A DNA stretch of 62,500 nt from Chrysomallon squamiferum (lineage: Eukaryota > Mollusca > Gastropoda > Neomphalida > Peltospiridae), in NCBI GenBank assembly GCA_012295275.1, contig CM022668.1, positions 7,941,818 through 8,004,317 on the forward strand. Reading direction: 5' to 3'. This document shows positions 51,191 through 62,500 of this stretch, piece by piece (the first letter of the stretch is position 1; each line of letters starts with the position of its first letter). The position numbers and the translations under genes were made by a program. The notes below the pieces were generated by a model. That model searched no databases, was not told the origin of the DNA, and saw nothing but the letters and a program-made list of their open reading frames with translations.

Positions 51191-51341
51191 AAGACTGTTT
51201 ATGAGGTTAATTAATATTTGTTGTAGGAAACTGTGTTACTCTTCCTACAACTGTGTTTCTTGAATGTTCCAAGGCTTTACGGGTTTTCGTTCTCCTTTTG
51301 TCTGGTTTTTCTGTCTTTTTATTTGATGAAACAACGCTTGT

Positions 51342-51460
<119 letters not shown>

Positions 51461-52161
51461 ATCTCTCTCTGATTCTATTTCTTTCTTTCTTTCTTTGTCT
51501 CTGTGTCTTTCTCAATTTTTTCTTTCAGTCTCTTTCTCTTCTACTTTATCACTCTCTGTTGCGATATTTCGCGTTCTTTCTATATCTGCATCTCTCTGTT
51601 TTGCTCTGTCTATTTCTTTCAAACACACACACACACACACACACACAATTACAATATTCCCAGATCTGTTCTAAATAACCTTGCTTCTCAAAACTGTGAG
51701 AAAAACATAACAGAACAGTCCAACCCCTTTTGGTAAATATTAATTGTAAAGAGTCATTCAAATCAGACAAAATTATACAGATATCATCTCAACTGGTTTT
51801 GAAGAATATTCTTGTTCCCTTGCTTGACAAGTAGGATCAGTACTATCTCGCCTTCTCCCCTCTATTCTTTACTAACATACGTGACACAGAATATTGATAT
51901 GTGGGAAAACTAGTCGTCACAATATAAAACTAAGTGTAGCGTGACGTAACAAAATGATAAAACACCACGACACACGATTCTGTACAGTAAGGGAATGCAG
52001 TGACAATCTCTGTTGTATGTACATACATATATTCTTTACGTGACCTCGCAAACTTAAACAAAAGATACACATACAATAAGACATACATACCAGTATTCTG
52101 AAAAGCAGATGCACTGTCACTACATACGTATTTATTATGTGTGTCTGAATAAGTATATATA

Positions 52162-52170
52162 TAGATAGAT

Positions 52171-52205
<35 letters not shown>
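52162..52205. repeat. (GATA)n microsatellite
   Basis: About ten GATA units. Confidence 0.97.
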
Positions 52206-52269
52206 AGTATATGTATATATGTATGTATAACATACGTGTGAGTGTGTGTATATATGCGTAAATAAGTTA

Positions 52270-52425
52270 ACGCAGTGCAATATAATGTAGTGCAATATAA
52301 TATAATACAGCATAATATACTATAATGTAGCATAATATAATATAATATAATATAAGTATTATAAATTATAAAGAGAAGGAGAAATATATGCAATGACGCA
52401 CTCGTCAAAAACAAGATTTTAATAT
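52270..52425 (+). repeat. TAATATAA block and dispersed repeat R4, copy B
   Basis: Shares AATGACGCACTC, then TCAAAAACAAG.TTTAAT, with 47381-47412, preceded by similar irregular TAATATAA repeats and ATTATAAA. Same orientation as copy A. Confidence 0.6.
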
Positions 52426-52713
52426 ATATATATATATATATATATACATACATATATGTATGTAATTCTTGTTCGCATTACTCATCTCAGGCACTTGACA
52501 TGATTTCCCTGTGTATAATTATAGCCAGTATTTGCAGCAGTGTACAAACAAGGCAACGCCACGGTAATTTGATTGTTCTGGTGTGTTCGCTATTACCGTG
52601 ACGCAATCCATGACGATGAATATTTTAGTGTTTCCATGCTTACGTACAATTAGGTTTCCAAGCCACGTGCTGCTACCCACCCAAACCATGACTAATCGTA
52701 CAGTGACAAACGT

Positions 52714-52835
52714 TATACATACATACATACATACATACATACATACATACAGACATACATACATACAGACATACATGCATACATACATACAGACATGCAG
52801 ACATACATACATACATACATACATACATACATACA

Positions 52836-52869
<34 letters not shown>

Positions 52870-52880
52870 CATACATATTT
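52714..52880. repeat. (CATA)n microsatellite
   Basis: About 165 bp of CATA units with CAGA and CATG variants. Confidence 0.97.
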
Positions 52881-53579
52881 GTTTGTTTATTTATCTGTCT
52901 GTCTAGATATTATCTATCTATATATCTAGATAGATAGATAGATGGACAGATATATATATATACGTATGCATGTACGTGATTCTGTGTATATACAAACGTA
53001 CATACCTACATACCTACATATATAATTATTTCTGAGTACGAATTATTTTTCTATATGTGTGATGCATAAATAAAGATACATTCATACATATATACATATA
53101 TATATACAAACATTCTTAGATACATACACATACATATACACACTCATGCATATATACATATATCTATGTACGTACATATGTATAGACACAGGCACACATA
53201 TACATACACACACACAGGCATCATACATACATATACACACATATACACATATACACGCACACACATAAATATACATACGAATAATGTTTAAAAAAAACAA
53301 TGCGAGGCATAGAGATTTGTCATAGAAACATTAATAATTAAGGACAATCATAATTAACAAAGCTGATCGATAAATTATTTAAAATAAAAGTTTCGATGGA
53401 AGAAATAATACGATTAGTTAGTTAGCTGCACTGCATATAACGAAAGTTAGATCACAATACAACAGCGCGGAAATAACTGATACAATACACAACGAAACGC
53501 GAACAAGGAAAGGTAATAATTAATGAAACAAATTTGATCAGATAAAACTTATTTATAAGCCAGACTTGTACGGTGATGT

Positions 53580-53950
53580 TCGAAGCGGTGCGGAACTAAA
53601 CGAAATAAAACGATATTAATCGAAATGATACGGAAATATACGAAATAACACAGCAAACCTGAAATTGCAGAATGCTGTTTGAAATGATAGTGAACTTTAC
53701 GAAACGAAGCGATATCATTCGAAACAATACGGAAACAAATGACATGATGTAATTTGAAATTATATGAAAAAATAAAAAATAACACGATATCACTAGTCAC
53801 AATGAAGAGACTATAATATTATGAGAAATCACGAGTATGAACGAAACAATACGACATCAATCAAGAGAGTAATACGGAACTGTACGAAAGGTTACGGAAG
53901 TATACGAAATAACACGATTTCATTGATTATTGTTACGGAACTTTCCGAAA
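53580..53950. repeat. Degenerate ~40-bp satellite (ATACGGAA / TACGAAA)
   Basis: Motifs ATACGGAA, TATACGAAATAACACGAT and ATCATTCGAAACAAT recur in the same order, for instance around 53628, 53717 and 53890. Flanks also hold isolated TACGAAA words. An old array with strong divergence. Confidence 0.6.
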
Positions 53951-54071
53951 ATATAGGATAAACGTTATGTTTCTTCCAGCACTGTGTTGAAAGAAATTTC
54001 GGCAACGAAAATAAAATCTACCTATCTGTTCTTGTACATGTACATGCACGAATCAATGATATTATGTGATA

Positions 54072-54241
54072 TTACGTCATGATAGGAAATGGAAACACTG
54101 TCACGTCATTTAATCGTGCAACACAGCTATGTTACGTCATTCATCAAACACATAAAGTTGTTATATCATGTAGCAAACACATTTAGTTGTTACGTCATCA
54201 TGTCACACCGGAACGGGAAACGTAAGTAGTTGTTACGTCAT
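54072..54241 (+). repeat. TTACGTCAT array with ~30-bp spacing
   Basis: Six copies: TTACGTCAT at 54072, 54132, 54190 and 54233, TCACGTCAT at 54101 and TTATATCAT at 54161. Spacing is 29, 31, 29, 29 and 43 bp. Intervals are partly alike (AAACACAT.AAGTTGT before two of them). TTACGTCA is a CRE/ATF-type bZIP site. About 30 bp is near three helical turns, so sites would lie on one face of the DNA. Confidence 0.7.
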
Positions 54242-54534
54242 AACAGGCAATACACAAAAGTGTATAACAGAACAAAAAAGAGAAAGAGAGAAAGAGGGGT
54301 AGAATTGATAAAGAGAAAATAAGAATGAGAGAATAAATGATATTCGAAAACAACTTCCATTCAGCAAGAAGAAAATCTCTTTAAATCGTTCGTCAGTGAA
54401 CTCTGAAAATGAAAACAAAATCCACTGCCGCGAACTGATCTCTTGAACGAGTAACTCAGACAAACGTTCCTCCTGTCAACGAGTTCAACCCTAAAGCAAC
54501 AAAATCTTCTTTTAATTTCGTTTTCATTCACCGG

Positions 54535-54860
54535 GCGCCACCAGTTCACCAACAACCTTCGCAGCGTCTTCCAGTGTTGCCGCACCCCACCCCGCCCCTC
54601 GCTCGAAGCTCTCTGATCGAAACTTGCCGCTGACCCGTCAGCGAGAGTTCAAGGCTTTTTCTCCAAACGTTTCCCGTTAGCATTCATCACATTTCTACGG
54701 CTTTGAATAAACAAACATGTTTGCTCTGGCTTTGTTACGCCGCAGTCGTGCATCTTAGCGCGCTTTGTGCTCGGTCACGAGAGCGTGCCAGGCCCAGTCC
54801 ACGCCACTTCGACAGCGTGTAAGTGGCCAACGTGTTTTCACGAGACCACTTCGGTCACGG
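54535..54860. promoter_or_regulatory. CpG-rich pocket with GC box and forkhead pair
   Basis: The longest GC-richer segment upstream of mkx. It holds CACCCCACCCCGCCCC (SP/KLF-type GC box, 54585-54600) and ATAAACAAACATGTTTGC (two opposed forkhead words, 54707-54724). It follows the CRE-like array by about 300 bp. A distal promoter or enhancer is likely, but no transcript is identifiable. Confidence 0.35.
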
Positions 54861-55311
54861 CAGTTTGAAAACAATATTACCCGATCGAACCAACATAGCA
54901 GCTTTGAACTGTTATGTCAATATCTTTAAATGGTGTGATTACGTTTCTAAGTATGTCCTGTACACGGTTAAATGATATATGTCATTTCTTTTTTTCCGGG
55001 TCTTGTTACCTGTTTGTGTCCATTGTTCTGAGGTGGACTGTCCAGTAACAAGCAGTTTATTTGTCATAAAAATTAAATTTTAAATTTGTTATCTTATTAT
55101 GAAGAAGTGTACATTTTTTTACTGTGTTTGAAATTTACATATATTTGATTTAGTTGTGTGTGTGTGTTTGTTTGTTTGTGTGTGTAAGTGTGCGTGCGTG
55201 TAAGCTATTGGATTGGAAAGTTTGTATGTATGTATGTCTGTCTGTCATTTAGTATTTCGTAAACAACTGAATTCAAACCTGAGAAATTTATGCTAATAAT
55301 AAAAAAATAAC

Positions 55312-55358
55312 ACACACACACACACACACACATACTTTATATATATATATATATATAT
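55312..55358. repeat. (CA)n-(AT)n microsatellite
   Basis: CA run followed by an AT run. Confidence 0.95.
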
Positions 55359-56854
55359 CTTCCCTTTTCTTCTTCTTCTGATGTTCCTTTTTCTTCTTCT
55401 TCTTCTTCTTCTTATTATTGTTATTGTGACTTTTGTTGTTGTTGTTGTTGACACTGTCATCATCAGTTTAAATATTCTTCACTGTCATCACCATTATCAT
55501 AACCACCATCATCAACATCATCATCATCATCTTCACGATCATCTCCATTATTCATTAAAATCTGAAGCACTGTGACCGCAAACTAACACAGAGTCTTGTT
55601 ACTAACAATAATTCAAATGTCAACATGTGTTCCATCTCACAGACACTTTTGGACAAGAACGTTAACTCTAGTTCTCTATTATAGAAGTCAAGAACTCTTC
55701 AGAAGAGAGAAGAGAGGAAAATTTTCCATTTGTTAGCACGGACGAGAGCTCTTCAAAGCTTGTGTCCACTGACGATTCTTTGAATAATGCCACTTCTCAA
55801 ATGGCCGACATTCGATACCAAATTATTAGAGACTTGATGTTTCTGGACATTACTTGTTGTAGTGGACTGGTCACATTTGTTCTGTCCTTTTAAATATTGT
55901 GGTTGGAATTTCACCAGCTTCAAAGTAGAAAATGTTTTCTTTCCATTTTTTCTACTTTTGGTCATCTTCTTCTTTTTTTTTCTTTTTCTTTCCTTTTTTC
56001 TTCTTTTTTTCCAGTGAAGAACATTCGTCTATTTTTCTTATTTTTCTTTGTTTTACCTTTCCTGGCTTGTGTTTTTATAACAATCAAATAAAAGTCAAAA
56101 TGATAATTATAAAGATAATTTTGTTTATGTTTATATATTTTATTTTTACAAAAAGTTTTGCTAACATCGTTATTCAAAGTTATGATGATCATTCTGATTA
56201 CGATGATGATGATGATGATGATGATTGTGATAATAAACATGACAAATAAAAACGAATACAGTGGCAGCAATAAACATGAAACGTGATCAAATTTATAAAA
56301 ACCTAATTTAATTTCTACCTTTTAACTGAACTCTTTCGTGTTGTTTTCTTGGTATACTTATAAAGAAGACATCTAAATGTTACTGCGGTAGTTCAAACCT
56401 TCTTCGTGTCGCCTTTGGTCTATTTCACATTCCAACAAGTGCTCCAAGATCTAAAAAACAATGTTAAGTCTATGGGAAGGTGTATATAAAATGTCACATG
56501 TTGCTAAAAGGTAAAAGTCTTTAATGGTCGAATGAGCTTTTCTTTCTCGAATCAAACAAGCACAGACAGCATCAACGCTGGTAACAGTCTATTAAGATAT
56601 ACTCTGTCATAATCCACTGACTTATTTTTAAAAACATTTAAATTGTGCACTAGGTTCATTTTGGCAATAAAACTGAAAGGATGTAGGTAATAAATAGAGG
56701 CGCGTATAAGTAACTGATTGTGTGCGTGCAAATTAAATTTTCTACATTAAAATTACTTTGTACCGTTTCACTCCCTTTTTTTCAGTTTTGTGTCTCTGTG
56801 TATTTCTACCTGTTACTTCATACTCAGCGTAAATTCTATATAACTTATCTTACT

Positions 56855-56855
56855 T

Positions 56856-56910
<55 letters not shown>

Positions 56911-56912
56911 TT
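56855..56912. repeat. (TTTA)n microsatellite
   Basis: About fourteen TTTA units. Confidence 0.97.
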
Positions 56913-57014
56913 TTTGATTTTTTTCATGTTGAGACGAAAATTTACTTAATGTTTTAATAAATACATTTCGCTTTATTGCTTTCATTATAAATGGGCTTAT
57001 ATATTCAGAGAAAT

Positions 57015-57152
<138 letters not shown>

Positions 57153-57437
57153 GCAATAACTATAAGATAAGCGATATTCCTGACGTATATAATAAATTAA
57201 ATACACTGAAAATATAAATTTCGTATATATACATATTTTCACCAGTGAGTCTGTCGGAGCTGTCCGCGTTATCTCTCACACATCAACACACAGACAACTC
57301 ACAAGAATAAACCTCTTACTCAGACTTTGAAAACTGCGATAATGAAAAAGCAGATTTGATAAAAACAAGTAAATATATCTACTTTAATAAATGTTTTCTG
57401 ATTACCTAGCATATACAGAACCTTTGAAATAACCGTG

Positions 57438-57602
<165 letters not shown>

Positions 57603-57806
57603 ACACACATCGAAACAGCATCAGTATATAACTGTATATGATAATACAAAATAATAAGTAATTTATATTTATATCATTATGAATCAGTTATAAACTAGTT
57701 TCCACATCAGTTTAAAAGTTTTAAAACCTGCAAACCTTGCACTCCGATCTGACATTTTTTCTACATCTGTCTGTCTATGTCTTTCTTTCTTTCTTTCTGA
57801 CTTTTT

Positions 57807-57923
57807 TGCACTTTTCCCTTTTTGAACTTTCGCCAGCTTATCGCTCTGTAACGTACCCCTTTCTGAATCCGTGTATTTAATTATAATTAACTTTTAACAC
57901 GCCACCTTAGTTCAGAAAAGTCA
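57807..57923 (+). repeat. Dispersed repeat R5, copy 1
   Basis: Shares with 61515-61643, in order, TGCACTTTT, GCCAGCTTATC.CTC, CTTTCTGA.TCC, AATTAAC and TTAGTT.AGAAAAGTCA, with gaps between. An old dispersed element of unknown class. Confidence 0.55.
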
Positions 57924-58483
57924 AAGCAATTTGGAAAGCAGAATAACATACATATTATACACATTCTAACTTACGTCCATATAAACACACACATATATAT
58001 ATATGTATGTATATAAGAAGAATGAATGATCTGAACGCACACACACACCTACATACATACATACACATATGAAAATATATATATTTACTTATTTATTTAT
58101 TTACTTATGTTTATATGTATAGATCTGTCTACGTGCGTATGTACCATGACTACTTATACAGCGCACATGATCATTCGCAACAATGAAATAAATAAAACAA
58201 TAAATTACGTCACTTTTCTTTTCTTTTTTGTTGTCTTTTATTTTTATTTATTTTTATTTTTTCTTATTAAATTGTGTTACAGTATTACAGTCATACAGAC
58301 ATTTTTAAGAGATCATTTTTCAGATGAAACGTCTTTTTACGATCAAACACGAAATATCAAAAAACATCTTTCAATACACCGTCAATCACACAGCTTTGAA
58401 ACGATAATATACAGTAATAAATAATACTATAAAGAGATAAAGTGAACAGATTTCTACAGGGTACACCTTAACTAATATATATC

Positions 58484-58585
58484 TGTGTGTGATTGTGTGT
58501 GTGTGTGTGGTGTGTGTGTGTGTGTGGTGTGTGTGTGTGTGTGTGTGGTGTGTGTGTGTGTGTGTGATTGTGTGTGTGTGTGTGT

Positions 58586-58625
<40 letters not shown>
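58484..58625. repeat. Interrupted (GT)n microsatellite
   Basis: GT array with regular GTGGTG and GATT interruptions that repeat themselves. Confidence 0.95.
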
Positions 58626-58626
<1 letters not shown>

Positions 58627-59002
58627 TTCATAATACCTGCACGACCTGTTTTGATGACAAATTTATTTAGTACTTTGACTAAACAATTATTCAAGAAAAG
58701 GAAAAAATAGAAGCAAAGGAGAGAGATTTATTACGAGATGTAAAGATATCACAACAACAGCTATGAAACGAGAGTGTTCGGTCTGGCCAGCACACCTCAC
58801 TCTGACAATTAAAAAGCACTCAGGTGAAAAAAAAAGTAAGTAAAAATAATAATAATAAACTCGTAAAATGAAGCTGATGATGAATTTCCCCAGGGACAAC
58901 TCTGACCCAGGATTTAGATAAAACTAGAAACATAATGAGAAAAAAGAAAAACAGAAACTAAGAATGATTTATTCATTCACATACACACGTTATACACACA
59001 TT

Positions 59003-59130
59003 ATACATACATACATACATATATACATACATACATACATACATGCATGCATGCATGCATGCATACATACATACATACATACATATCTACATACATACAT
59101 ACCAACCTATCTACATCAAACATACCGACA
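59003..59130. repeat. (CATA)n microsatellite
   Basis: CATA units with a CATG sub-run in the middle. Confidence 0.95.
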
Positions 59131-59306
59131 TATATACATAAGTAAGTACGTACATACATACGTGTATGCATACAAGCACACAGAAACATGTGCATGTACA
59201 CATTCAAACATAAACAAAGTGCATACGAAGACAGTTTGCATTTCAGACCTTATATTCTATATCTTTATGAATGCATGTATGTGTGTGTGTATGTAAGTAA
59301 GTATAT

Positions 59307-59410
<104 letters not shown>

Positions 59411-59449
59411 GTGTTTGATTAACAACATAACCTAAACATAATAATGGTT

Positions 59450-59458
59450 TTATTATTA

Positions 59459-59525
<67 letters not shown>

Positions 59526-59556
59526 CATTATTATTATTATTATTGTTATTATTGTT
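59450..59556. repeat. (TTA)n microsatellite
   Basis: TTA array with few interruptions. Confidence 0.97.
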
Positions 59557-59644
59557 AATATTATTATTTTATTGTCTTCTAATGTTTTTGTTATTTGCCA
59601 ATCACACAATGTATGTCTTCACAAATATGATTCAGTCATGTCTT

Positions 59645-59713
59645 TCATGGATACGACCCTTGACCTGTCATGGACGTGACCTCTGACCTGTCATAGACAC
59701 GACCTCTGACCTA
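59645..59713. repeat. 23-bp x3 minisatellite with nuclear-receptor half-sites
   Basis: Three head-to-tail units of exactly 23 bp start at 59645, 59668 and 59691 with TCATGG or TCATAG and end in TGACCTG/A. Unit 2 contains TGACCTCTGACCT (59677-59689), which on the minus strand is a perfect DR1 (AGGTCA-G-AGGTCA). Further half-sites lie at 59661 and 59707. Confidence 0.85.
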
Positions 59714-60629
59714 TCACCAACAACTAACTGTATGTGCCAAATTAAGACGTGTCTTTGTTTTGTAAATATCTTATCATTCTCCAATTGGAGATTGTGCCAT
59801 CACATGCTTGCCTGAGCCTTTTTCTCATGGAAACGTGCCACAAAATGGCATATGAAATAACGTGGCTATATTGGCAAACAGACATAGGAATTATCTATGA
59901 TAAATAATTAAACAATTTCAGGCGTTGGTCCATGACTTTAGAAAGGGGTGACTTCATTGTAATACATCTAACTTTGAAGATAATAATTCTTAGTTCCGAA
60001 AAAGGAAACAAACAACATCGGTCATAGAAAAAAAAAACAGCGTGAGGGGATCGATTATTCCCCACCCCTCCCGTTAATCTGCGCCTGGGTGTGGTATCTA
60101 GGGGCACCCAGTATCCAGTTATTTAGTCGCGTAGATCTGAGTAACCAACATGGTTGACGTACTCTGCTTTCTGCTTGATTTGAAGTTTAACAATGGCGTC
60201 TTTGTGTTCACAATAGCTGATTTTTAAACTTAATTTACTATCGGTGCGTTTATCTCTCTATTTTTCAAAAACTTTATTTATTCAAGTTGCAGGCTGATAT
60301 AAAATAACTGTCGGGATTAACGTCTTTTCACAACGACAACAACGACGTGTTTTATAAAATTTTATCTGGTATGCGACTGGAGTTGCATGTTGTCCTGTGC
60401 AGCAAAACGATTTGAAGAATGCGTTTCGCCAGATATATGTATATTTATATCGACGTACTAAAACAGGTATATCAGTTTTCGGGTTTAATATACTGTTGTG
60501 TTTTGATATGTTATGTATACCAAATCTATTTGCATAGTCTCACGTACTTCAAACTCAGCGAAGAGATTAAAAAAAAAAAAAAAAAGAAGAAGTAATAAAA
60601 ACAAGCATGCAAACATACTGATAGGTATT

Positions 60630-61070
60630 TAGACGGATAGATAGGTAAATAGGTTATTAAAGCCAGCAGGTAACAAGGTGAGAAGTTAGATAGACTGGTT
60701 TATAAGAAGCTGTGGAGTTACCAGGAGGTAGCAAGGAGGTAGCAAGGAGGTAGCAGACAGTTAAAAACGTTAGCAGAAAGATAAGATCAAAGCGGAAGGT
60801 AGATAAACAGGTAGAAATAAGATGGTAAGCAGATATAAAAACAGGAATAAAAAGGTAACAGGTTAAGTAGGTAGATCAGAAGGACATTAAAACATAAAAA
60901 GGTAGTGGCTAGATATGAACGTAGTAGGAAGTTGTGAAGGAAGACGTCGGGGTGGTAGATATGTAGGTAGGAAGGCTATTACTATGTAGATAGTTTTGTA
61001 CGTGGCTAGGCAGGCTGAAACACTTTTATAAGTGATGTGACAAATGTGTGGATGGATGGATGGATAACCT
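60630..61070. repeat. Degenerate GGTAG/AGGTAGCA-rich block
   Basis: AGGTAGCAAGG is repeated near 60725-60755, and looser GGTAGATA, GTAGGTAG and GGATGGATGGAT runs extend to 61063. Confidence 0.6.
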
Positions 61071-61175
61071 GTCTGGTGGGTAAAAAATATTTTTATTTTA
61101 GACATCAAATTTAATACTATTCCGAGCAAATTATAATCTACTTGGATATGTTTAATAGAAAAAACATTAACAAGA

Positions 61176-61228
61176 AGAAGAAAACAACAACAGCAACAAC
61201 AACAGCAACAACAACAACAACAACAACG
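61176..61228. repeat. (CAA)n microsatellite
   Basis: CAA units with CAG variants. Confidence 0.95.
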
Positions 61229-61514
61229 GCAGCAGGAACGAAATAAACAACAATAAAATCAAAATCAAAATCAACAGCTAACATGAAGAACACCAGTACT
61301 TGAAAGTGACCAAACTACAAAAGACAGTAACAAAGAAAATAAAGTACAACAGCATCAACAACCGCACCACTACTTTAGTGACAACGACAACATCGCCGAG
61401 TTTAGTTTATAGCACTGTAACATGCTATGTTTGTGTGGCAGTTGACGCTTTGACTGTTTAAAAAATCATGTTGATTCGTGTCCTGATTAGAATTCATTGT
61501 CTTTTCCGCAGGTT

Positions 61515-61643
61515 CTGCACTTTTAACTTTTGACTTGGTGCCAGCTTATCTCTCCTTTCTGAGTCCTAATTCCACGTCAACAGCGAACCTGACAGCTTTT
61601 CAAAATTAACCTTCATCACGCAAGTCTTAGTTTAGAAAAGTCA
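61515..61643 (+). repeat. Dispersed repeat R5, copy 2
   Basis: Partner of 57807-57923 in the same orientation, diverged, with extra sequence in the middle. Confidence 0.55.
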
Positions 61644-61679
61644 CATTCTCAGAAACTGAAGATTACGTTTTTGGTGGGT

Positions 61680-61730
61680 TCTTTCTTTTTCTTTCTTTCT
61701 TTCTTTCTTTCTTTTCTCTGTTTTTTGTTG

Positions 61731-61760
<30 letters not shown>
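61680..61760. repeat. (TTTC)n and T run
   Basis: TTTC repeats followed by a T run of about 29. Confidence 0.95.
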
Positions 61761-61762
<2 letters not shown>

Positions 61763-61789
61763 TTTCGTCTTCCTTTGATTTTCACTATT

Positions 61790-61793
<4 letters not shown>

Positions 61794-61874
<81 letters not shown>
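61794..61874. repeat. (CT)n microsatellite
   Basis: Perfect CT array of 81 bp. Confidence 0.97.
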
Positions 61875-61878
<4 letters not shown>

Positions 61879-62500
61879 CCATTAGAGCATAATAATGCAT
61901 TTGACTAGGCTCAGTAGAAGAAACTCTAAATGAACGGTGGTTGTACAGCAGGAAATTACAGCTTACTCGACAAGCTTCGTGCAATAAGCCGGTAAAGCAC
62001 ATCACGTCCATTTTGAAAAAACGAGATATTTCAGATCGGTTACCGGTTTATGACAAAATTGAAAAAAATAACAATATTTATACCAAGTAACTTATTTATT
62101 TTCAGTCAAAAGCAAAAATGAATTATTTTGTTGATTTCTAGGTACACAAATTCATATTATGTGTGTTTGTCCGTAACTACAATGTCTTTATAAACCTTAT
62201 CAAACGTTCAACTGAAATTTCAATGAAATTATTATTATGATAATCATAATGATCATAATTGTGTTTGTTATGTCGCCGTCGTCAGAAATTTTCTACAAAT
62301 AAATGTCTTCATTTCTTTTTATTTCACTAGAAATTTCAGATGCATCGACTTTTTCTCCATTGTTTTATGTCATACTGCTGATAGGTAGATAACGTAAGAG
62401 CAAAATTTAAGTTCAGTTAGGTCAAACAGCCGATTTCCCGGGTTTAACAGAGTTGACGTTATCGAGAAATGAATTTATTGCACTTTCTGTTTGTTTGATA

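Noticed and set aside
54525-54540. Minus-strand TGGCGCCCGG resembling a retrotransposon primer-binding site
   Set aside because: The match is only about nine bases, no LTR ends in CA beside it and no gag or pol frame follows.
54361-54585. 74-codon minus-strand frame (MRQHWKTLRR...)
   Set aside because: It overlaps the CpG-rich pocket whose higher GC lengthens open frames; no recognisable domain.
55753-55965. 70-codon minus-strand frame (MTKSRKNGKK...)
   Set aside because: Non-repetitive but without family match, splice signals or composition change; likely chance.

Overview
The window is AT-rich, gene-poor animal DNA dominated by simple repeats (long CT/GA, ATT/TTA, CA/GT, CATA, TTTA and TAG tracts), tRNA-derived SINE remnants, small dispersed repeats and minisatellites. 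One gene is clearly recognisable: a TALE-class homeobox gene of the Mohawk (mkx) family on the minus strand, split by an intron of about 30 kb. The large intron, dense microsatellites and (CATA)n/(GATA)n tracts fit a lophotrochozoan, most likely a mollusc and plausibly a cephalopod. That placement is inference; the sequence alone does not fix the taxon.

Layout, left to right. 1-8720: intron 3' of the mkx homeobox exon; no later mkx exon is visible, so the 3' end of the gene lies beyond position 1. 8721-9052 (-): homeobox exon with clean splice sites. 9053-39099: intron 1 (30,047 bp), holding most of the repeats, a decayed SINE, several CpG-rich promoter-like pockets and one candidate small secreted ORF. 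39100-39317 (-): first coding exon, with an in-frame stop directly before its ATG and a donor whose phase matches the homeobox exon exactly. 39500-39885: divergent promoter region, with a minus-strand TATA box for mkx and a well-formed plus-strand CCAAT/CCAAT/TATA/initiator arrangement. 39886-62500: upstream intergenic DNA with no recognisable protein gene, but with several minisatellites, among them a TTACGTCAT array spaced about 30 bp and a 23-bp x3 unit carrying a perfect nuclear-receptor DR1.

Four points stand out. (1) The mkx promoter and exon 1 are bracketed by a pair of ~95% identical direct repeats (31.1 and 43.6 kb) and by a pair of ~97% identical inverted repeats (38.7 and 44.6 kb). 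(2) The full CRE palindrome TGACGTCA occurs ten times where under one would be expected, and a ~30-bp array of related sites lies upstream. (3) Three of the four GA tracts sit just before a CT tract, making long perfect inverted repeats. (4) Microsatellite orientation is strongly biased across the whole window.

Limits: identities and counts were made by eye. No alignment, repeat library or expression data were available. Many low-complexity open frames exist inside microsatellites and were not called as genes.
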